Shown: positions 7,621-12,392 of the stretch, in pieces
How the letters are laid out: each line of letters begins with the position of its first letter
Position numbering within the stretch: the stretch's first letter is position 1
NCBI GenBank assembly: GCA_016303085.1
Contig: JAEDMI010000056.1
Span: 1-12,392, forward strand
Direction of reading: 5' to 3'
DNA length: 12,392 nt
Source: Acetatifactor sp.
Lineage (GTDB): Bacteria > Bacillota > Clostridia > Lachnospirales > Lachnospiraceae
Position numbers and translations under genes: made by a program
Notes under the pieces: model-generated
The model's input: only the letters and a program-made list of their open reading frames with translations
Databases searched by the model: none
What the model was told of the DNA's origin: nothing

Positions 7621-9201
7621 ATGGAAATCAAGCTTGTTTGTCATACAGCCCGGAATGCGGTGATTGAGATAGCAGACGGAGGAAGATATTTTACAAAAAA
7701 GCCTTACCGTGTGATAGTAAACGGGGAAGAGGTGCTTGTGGCGGAAAAGGTTGTGAATTCGATATACGGACTGAAGCCGGCCGAAAACTATCGCGTGGAA
7801 ATTCTGGACGGAGAGGAAAAAGTCGGTGAGACAGAATTTCAGACAGAGGACGAGTTTGTCACTCTGGATGTGAGGCGCTTTGGCGCAAAAGGGGACGGCG
7901 TGCAGGATGATACTCATTTTATTCAGGCTGCCATTTTGGCGTGCCCGACAAACAGCCGTGTGCTGATTCCTGCGGGAACCTACCGGATTACCAGCATGTT
8001 CCTGAAAAGCCATACCAGGATAGAACTGGCAGAGGGAGCGGAACTGAGGGCATTTACGGACAAATCAAAGTTTCCCGTGTTTCCCGGAATGATAGAGAGT
8101 TACGATGAGAAGGATCAGTATAACCTGGGCAGTTGGGAGGGAAATCCTCTTCCCATGTATACCGGCATTATCTGCGGCGTAGGCGTGGAGGATGTTGTGA
8201 TTTACGGTCAGGGGACAATCAACGGCAATGCCTCAAAGGAGGACTGGTGGAAGAACGCCAAAGGCTATAAGGATGTATTCCGCCCAAGACTGTTCTTTCT
8301 CAACGGCTGTAAGAATGTGACCCTGCAGGGTGTAACCTGCTGCAATTCTCCCGCATGGACATTGCACCCTTATTTCAGCAATGATTTGAAGTTTATTGAC
8401 CTGAATATCAAGAATCCTTCCGATTCCCCCAACACCGACGGCCTGGACCCGGAATCCTGCAAGAACGTGGAAATTCTGGGCGTACGGTTTTCTCTGGGAG
8501 ATGATTGTATTGCGGTGAAGAGCGGCAAAATATACATGGGAAAGAAATACAAGACTCCCTCCGAGAACATACATATCCGTCAGTGCCTGATGGAGGACGG
8601 ACACGGTGCCGTGACTCTGGGTAGCGAGATGGCGGGAGGTATCGTGAACCTCATTGTGGAGGACTGCATTTTCCGCCATACAGACAGGGGACTGCGCATC
8701 AAGACCAGGAGAGGCAGAGGCAAGGATGCCGTCCTGAGCAACATTGTCTTCCGCAATCTGGATTTAGACCATGTGATGACTCCCCTTGTGGTGAATTCTT
8801 TCTATTTTTGCGACCCCGACGGAAGAACGCCCTATGTGCAGTCCAGGGAACCGTACCCCGTAGACGACAGGACACCTTCTGTCAAAAAGCTGGTGTTTGA
8901 AAATATGAAATGTACCAATTGCCATGTGGCAGCAGCCTTCTTTGACGGGCTGCCGGAACAGAAGATTGAAGAGATTGTCATGAAAAATGTCTCCGTAAGC
9001 TACGCAGAGAATCCGAAGTGTGATGTTCCCGCCATGTCCGAGGGGGTGCCCAAGAGCAGTAAAAGAGGGCTTTTTGCCAGAAATGTGGCGAAGCTGACTC
9101 TGGATAATGTGAGCATCGAAGGACAGGACGGAGAGGCTTATGAACTGATCGGGGTCGATGAACTTAAAGCAGATGTAAATGGTGGCAGCAGGGTAACGTG
9201 A
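7621..9201 (+). CDS. Glycoside hydrolase family 28 (polygalacturonase-like), intracellular
   Basis: GH28 enzymes hydrolyse alpha-1,4 galacturonosyl links of pectin, or links in rhamnogalacturonan or xylogalacturonan. This one has 526 residues. About 80 N-terminal residues look like a fibronectin-III-like beta domain, followed by the pectin-lyase-type transition FVTLDVRRFGAKGDGVQDDT and a right-handed beta-helix. All four family motifs are present: NTD (271-273), GDD (293-295, catalytic Asp pair), GHG (327-329) and RIK (359-361). There is no signal peptide, so it probably works in the cytoplasm on imported oligogalacturonides, as bacterial exo-acting GH28 enzymes do. I start at ATG 7621, which begins directly with the N-terminal domain. 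The frame is open back to 7534, but that overlaps the previous gene and reads as unrelated sequence. The nearest ribosome-site candidate, AAAGG at 7602-7606, is unusually far upstream. It would feed galacturonate to UxaC, UxaB and UxaA. Confidence 0.93.
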   Translation: MEIKLVCHTARNAVIEIADGGRYFTKKPYRVIVNGEEVLVAEKVVNSIYGLKPAENYRVEILDGEEKVGETEFQTEDEFVTLDVRRFGAKGDGVQDDTHFIQAAILACPTNSRVLIPAGTYRITSMFLKSHTRIELAEGAELRAFTDKSKFPVFPGMIESYDEKDQYNLGSWEGNPLPMYTGIICGVGVEDVVIYGQGTINGNASKEDWWKNAKGYKDVFRPRLFFLNGCKNVTLQGVTCCNSPAWTLHPYFSNDLKFIDLNIKNPSDSPNTDGLDPESCKNVEILGVRFSLGDDCIAVKSGKIYMGKKYKTPSENIHIRQCLMEDGHGAVTLGSEMAGGIVNLIVEDCIFRHTDRGLRIKTRRGRGKDAVLSNIVFRNLDLDHVMTPLVVNSFYFCDPDGRTPYVQSREPYPVDDRTPSVKKLVFENMKCTNCHVAAAFFDGLPEQKIEEIVMKNVSVSYAENPKCDVPAMSEGVPKSSKRGLFARNVAKLTLDNVSIEGQDGEAYELIGVDELKADVNGGSRVT

Positions 9202-9282
9202 CACAGAGGATTTCAACGTGAGAAGAGCCGGTATGAGAAAGACAGAGATACATAAAGACAGATGGAGAAAGGAAGACGGAAT

Positions 9283-10119
9283 ATGCAGTTAGGAATCAGA
9301 TTACATGACACAACCAAGCTTCCCTTTGCGGAGCGTATTGCCGATGTACATAATCTGGGCTTTGCTTGCGGGCATCTCGCACTGGCAAAGGTGATCGACG
9401 AGTTTCCCACTACGGACGAAGCTCTGACCCCGGGACTTGCCATGTACATTAAAAATGTATTTGCCAAAAATGATGTGGACATTGCCGTTCTGGGATGTTA
9501 CCTGAATCTGGCCAATCCCAACAGGGAGCAGCTGGAGAAGACGGTACACCGCTATATGGCTCATCTCCGCTTTGCGTCCTGGCTGGGTTGCGGTGTGGTG
9601 GGAACGGAAACGGGAGCTCCCAATGAGACCTACTCCTTTACGCCGGAATGCCATACAGAGGAGGCATTGCAGCTGTTCATTCAAAATGTGCGGCCTATCG
9701 TAAAATATGCGGAACAGATGGGTGTGGTGTTTGCCATTGAACCTGTGTACCGACATATTGTCTGGAATCCGAAACAGGCAAGGCGGGTGCTGGACGAGAT
9801 TCACTCGCCGAATTTACAGATAATATTTGATCCGGTGAATCTGCTTGACATTGCAAACTATCAGGACAGGGATGAGATTATCAGGGAAGCCATTGAGCTT
9901 TTGGGTCCTGATATTGCCATGGTTCATCTGAAGGATTTCCGCATTGAGGACGGGAAGATGATTTCTGTGGGCTGCGGTCTGGGAGAGATGGATTACACGG
10001 ACATCCTGAAGTTCATGAAAGAGAGAAAGCCTTTTATCCATGCAACTCTGGAAGATACTAAACCGGAGAATAATCAGCAGGTGAAGAATTTCATACTGCG
10101 GAAATATGCAGAGGTATGA
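9283..10119 (+). CDS. Sugar phosphate isomerase/epimerase-like TIM-barrel protein
   Basis: This 278-residue protein belongs to the xylose isomerase-like/AP-endonuclease-2 TIM-barrel superfamily, which isomerises or epimerises sugars and sugar acids with a divalent metal. The expected metal-ligand set is visible in order: E153 in AIEPVYRH, D183 in IIFDPVNLLD, H215 in MVHLKDFRI and E257 in HATLEDTK. It has no signal peptide. I prefer ATG 9283 (MQLGIRLHDT), which has AAAGGA nine bases upstream; an in-frame ATG at 9262 would add seven charged residues that encode that same ribosome site. It lies 81 bp after the GH28 gene on the same strand. Its substrate cannot be read from the sequence; the context suggests a uronic acid, a ketouronate or a pectin side-chain sugar. 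Classical uronate isomerisation is already covered by UxaC, so this may handle a different sugar. Confidence 0.88.
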   Translation: MQLGIRLHDTTKLPFAERIADVHNLGFACGHLALAKVIDEFPTTDEALTPGLAMYIKNVFAKNDVDIAVLGCYLNLANPNREQLEKTVHRYMAHLRFASWLGCGVVGTETGAPNETYSFTPECHTEEALQLFIQNVRPIVKYAEQMGVVFAIEPVYRHIVWNPKQARRVLDEIHSPNLQIIFDPVNLLDIANYQDRDEIIREAIELLGPDIAMVHLKDFRIEDGKMISVGCGLGEMDYTDILKFMKERKPFIHATLEDTKPENNQQVKNFILRKYAEV

Positions 10120-10232
10120 AAGTTGAGGGATGAACCCGGAATAGATTGATTGAAAAGAAACAGCCGCAGCGAGAGCCGGGATTTCCGGGAATAGAGGTGT
10201 CTTGGCACCGATGCAGCAGAAATGAGGGAGAA

Positions 10233-11795
10233 ATGTACAGAGACGGTAAAATCTATATGGGCCTTGCAGACGGTCAGAAGGTCTGCATGGAACTGAACAT
10301 GTGCAACAGACACGGGCTGATTGCGGGAGCCAGCGGAACCGGCAAAACCATTACCATGAAGGCTATGGCAGAGTCCTTTTCCGACGCGGGAGTTCCCGTA
10401 TTTCTCTGCGATGTTAAGGGAGATGTCTCCGGTCTTGCCATGCCGGGAGCGCAGTCCGAGAGCATGGAGAAGCGGATTGATAAGTTCGGTATCAGAGACA
10501 GCTTTCAATATCAGGCGTATCCCGTGACTTTTTGGGATATTTATCAGGAAAACGGTCATCCCGTGCGGGCTACCGTCTCCGACATGGGACCGGAAATTCT
10601 GTCCCGTATTCTGGGACTGACACCGGCCCAGGAGGGGGTACTGAACATTGTATTCCGGATTGCGGACGACAAGGGATTGATCCTGGTGGATTTAAAGGAT
10701 TTGAAAGCGGTGTTGAACTATGTGTCTGAGCATAGAAAGGAATATCTGACCACCTACGGAAATGTGACACCACAGTCTATCGGAGGTGTGATTCGTGCAT
10801 TGATTCCGTTGGAGAGTCAGGGAGGCGATTTGTTTTTCGGTGAGCCCGATTTGGACATCTTTGACTGGATTCGCACCGATTCCCGGGGAAAAGGTATGAT
10901 AAATATTCTGGACAGCGTGAAGCTGGTGCAGAATCCTACTCTTTATGCCAGTTTCCTTCTCTGGATGATGGCAGAACTGTTTGAACGCTTGCCGGAGGCC
11001 GGAGATATGGAGAAGCCCAAGCTGGTGTTTTTCTTTGACGAAGCGCATATGTTGTTCACCGATGCTCCCAGGGTACTGATCCAGAGAATTGAACAGGTGG
11101 TAAAGCTGATTCGTTCCAAGGGTGTAGGTATTTATTTTGTCACTCAGAGTCCCGGTGATATCCCCGACAGTGTTCTTGCCCAGCTTTCCAACCGTGTGCA
11201 GCATGCGTTGCGCGCCTATACCCCTGCGGAGCAGAAGGCTGTCCGCGTGGCAGCACAATCCTTCCGGGCAAATCCTGCCTTCAAGACGGAGGATGTGATT
11301 ATGGAGCTGGGTGTAGGTCACGCCTTGACATCCTTTCTGGATGATGAGGGTGTGCCCGGCATCGTACAACAGACGGCAATCATCTGTCCCCAGAGTCTGA
11401 TGGGGCCTGTGGATGAGGGAGTCCGCAGAAGCCTGATGGCAAACGACAGTATGGCAAAGTATGATGAATATGTAGATAATTGGACAGCCTACGAGGTCCT
11501 GACAGACCTGGCAGAGGCTGAGGAGAAGGAAGCAGCGCTGGAAGCAGAACGTGCCCAGCTGGCAAAAGAGCGGGAGGAATTTGAAAAAACCAAGGAAAAG
11601 GAAGCTCTTTTGGCACAGAAACAGCGGGAGAAAGAAGAGGAAGCTGCCCGGAAAAAGAAGGAAAAGGAAGAGGAAGCGGCTGCCAAAAAGCGTGAGAAGG
11701 CGGCAGAGCGCCGCAAGGCTCAGATTGAGCGCACACTGATTAACACCGGGGCCCAGGTGCTTAAGAGAGGACTGTTTAAGACGCTGTTCAAATAA
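10233..11795 (+). CDS. HerA-like ATPase of the DUF853 (YjgR) family
   Basis: This 520-residue P-loop ATPase belongs to the HerA/FtsK-type superfamily. The start MYRDGKIYMG, then NRHGLIAGASGTGKTITMK with Walker A GASGTGKT at 32-39, then PVFLCDVKGDVSGLAMPG, is the recognisable DUF853 signature. Walker B is LVFFFDEAH with D269 and E270, followed by an RSKGVGIYFVTQSP stretch like the sensor region of HerA-type ATPases. The last 85 residues or so are a highly charged Lys/Glu/Ala-rich coiled coil ending in GLFKTLFK. I use ATG 10233, preceded by GAGGG four bases upstream and matching the family start; a TTG at 10146 would add 29 residues that do not look like the family. The E. coli homologue YjgR is similar in length and poorly understood. 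It follows the TIM-barrel gene by 113 bp. A link to pectin use is not evident, and it may simply be downstream housekeeping. Confidence 0.92.
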   Translation: MYRDGKIYMGLADGQKVCMELNMCNRHGLIAGASGTGKTITMKAMAESFSDAGVPVFLCDVKGDVSGLAMPGAQSESMEKRIDKFGIRDSFQYQAYPVTFWDIYQENGHPVRATVSDMGPEILSRILGLTPAQEGVLNIVFRIADDKGLILVDLKDLKAVLNYVSEHRKEYLTTYGNVTPQSIGGVIRALIPLESQGGDLFFGEPDLDIFDWIRTDSRGKGMINILDSVKLVQNPTLYASFLLWMMAELFERLPEAGDMEKPKLVFFFDEAHMLFTDAPRVLIQRIEQVVKLIRSKGVGIYFVTQSPGDIPDSVLAQLSNRVQHALRAYTPAEQKAVRVAAQSFRANPAFKTEDVIMELGVGHALTSFLDDEGVPGIVQQTAIICPQSLMGPVDEGVRRSLMANDSMAKYDEYVDNWTAYEVLTDLAEAEEKEAALEAERAQLAKEREEFEKTKEKEALLAQKQREKEEEAARKKKEKEEEAAAKKREKAAERRKAQIERTLINTGAQVLKRGLFKTLFK

Positions 11796-11811
11796 CGAAT
11801 GGTGAGAGACT

Positions 11812-11833
11812 GCCCGGAGAGGATTCTCCGGGC
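11812..11833 (+). terminator. Hairpin after the HerA-like gene, possible terminator
   Basis: A perfect 9-bp stem (GCCCGGAGA with TCTCCGGGC) encloses a GGAT loop 16 bases after the stop codon. The following GGTTGAGTTTGAG is a poor U-tract, so it may act as an inefficient terminator or an RNA-stabilising stem. Confidence 0.5.
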
Positions 11834-11881
11834 GGTTGAGTTTGAGAGCAAAAAAAAGATTTGTATCAGGAGGTTGGGAAA

Positions 11882-12392
11882 ATGGAATTGCAGGAGAGGA
11901 TTCAACAGGTGATGGACGAGGCTGTGGAGAGCAGTCTGGTAGCGGGAGTTAATTTCCTGGTGGAAAAAGATGACAGAGAGCTTTTTTATGCCGAGGCAGG
12001 AAAGGCAGATATTGATAAGAACAGATTCATGAAACGGGATACTGTTTTTCGGCTTTACTCTCAGACGAAGCCGGTAACCGCAGCAGCAGCCATGATTCTG
12101 ATGGAGCGGGGAGAGCTGGAGCTGTTTCAAAACGTGGGGGAGTTTTTGCCTGCTTACAACAAGCTGAAGGTGGAGAATAAAGATGGCAGTATAACTCCTG
12201 CCACCCGTCCTTTGACGATATATAACCTCTTGTGCATGACCTCCGGGCTGTCTTATCCCAATGATATGAATGCTTCCGGAAGAGCTTCCGCGGCAGTGTT
12301 TGAGGAGGCCTGTGCAAGGCTTCGAACCGATAAGGAAATGACCACAAGAGAACTGGCTGACAGACTGGCGGAATGTCCTTTGGCATACGAGC
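11882..12392 (+). CDS. Beta-lactamase-fold serine hydrolase (class C/esterase type), N-terminal part
   Basis: This is the first 170 residues of a protein cut by the right edge. ATG 11882 follows a perfect AGGAGG (11868-11873) eight bases upstream. The sequence reads as the beta-lactamase/penicillin-binding-protein superfamily (Pfam Beta-lactamase, PF00144). DTVFRLYSQTKPVTAAAAMIL contains the SxxK nucleophile motif as S60-Q-T-K63, followed by MERGELELFQNVGEFLPAYNKL and the LTIYNLLCMTSGLSYPND stretch typical of the family. Full members are about 380-450 residues with a Tyr-x-Asn motif further on, which may be beyond the window. There is no signal peptide, so a cytoplasmic esterase or peptidase-like hydrolase is more likely than a secreted beta-lactamase. 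An intracellular esterase acting on acetylated or feruloylated oligosaccharides would suit the locus, but that is inference. Confidence 0.9.
   Translation, partial: MELQERIQQVMDEAVESSLVAGVNFLVEKDDRELFYAEAGKADIDKNRFMKRDTVFRLYSQTKPVTAAAAMILMERGELELFQNVGEFLPAYNKLKVENKDGSITPATRPLTIYNLLCMTSGLSYPNDMNASGRASAAVFEEACARLRTDKEMTTRELADRLAECPLAYE

Noticed and set aside
10146..10232. TTG start adding 29 residues to the HerA-like protein
   Set aside because: The extension is unlike the family N-terminus, and ATG 10233 has GAGGG just upstream and begins with the expected MYRDGKI stretch.
11559..11720. Low-complexity Lys/Glu/Ala repeat at the end of the HerA-like gene, considered as a DNA repeat
   Set aside because: It reads as a continuous coiled coil in frame, with no regular repeated DNA unit.
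1..12392. Search for CRISPR arrays, tRNA/rRNA genes, transposases and attachment-site repeats
   Set aside because: No repeat-spacer pattern, tRNA-like cloverleaf, transposase motif or long direct/inverted terminal repeat was seen by eye.

Overview
The window looks like a Bacillota chromosome, most likely Lachnospiraceae-type (Clostridia). This is inferred from A/G-rich Shine-Dalgarno sites, sigma-A promoters of low-GC Gram-positive type, a GC content near 50%, and a gene set typical of gut pectin degraders. The left two thirds is a galacturonate/pectin-oligomer utilisation locus.

Region by region. (1) On the minus strand, a LacI-family repressor (718-1725) is followed by glucuronate/galacturonate isomerase uxaC (1-672), which runs off the left edge. 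(2) Between the divergent units, 1726-2023 holds two well-formed sigma-A promoters. Each is followed by a copy of one near-palindromic 20-bp site, the presumed operators of the LacI protein. (3) On the plus strand, uxaB (tagaturonate reductase) and uxaA (altronate dehydratase) overlap by 16 bp and end at a probable hairpin terminator. (4) A second plus-strand cluster begins at 5110. It contains a cytoplasmic LacI-type sugar-binding/GGDEF protein, a 180-residue protein of unknown function 5 bp after it, a GH28 polygalacturonase without signal peptide, and a TIM-barrel sugar isomerase/epimerase-like protein. (5) A HerA-like (DUF853/YjgR-type) ATPase follows, then a hairpin and the start of a beta-lactamase-fold serine hydrolase cut by the right edge.

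How they fit together: imported oligogalacturonides would be trimmed inside the cell by GH28. Galacturonate then passes through UxaC (to tagaturonate), UxaB (to altronate) and UxaA (to 2-keto-3-deoxygluconate). Two different LacI-fold sensors flank uxaBA: a classical DNA-binding repressor and a fusion to a diguanylate cyclase domain that keeps GGDEF. The least explained parts are the sugar-sensor/cyclase protein, its small partner, and the placement of the TIM-barrel protein and HerA ATPase in this locus. All assignments come from reading the sequence and recalling family motifs; no database search was run.
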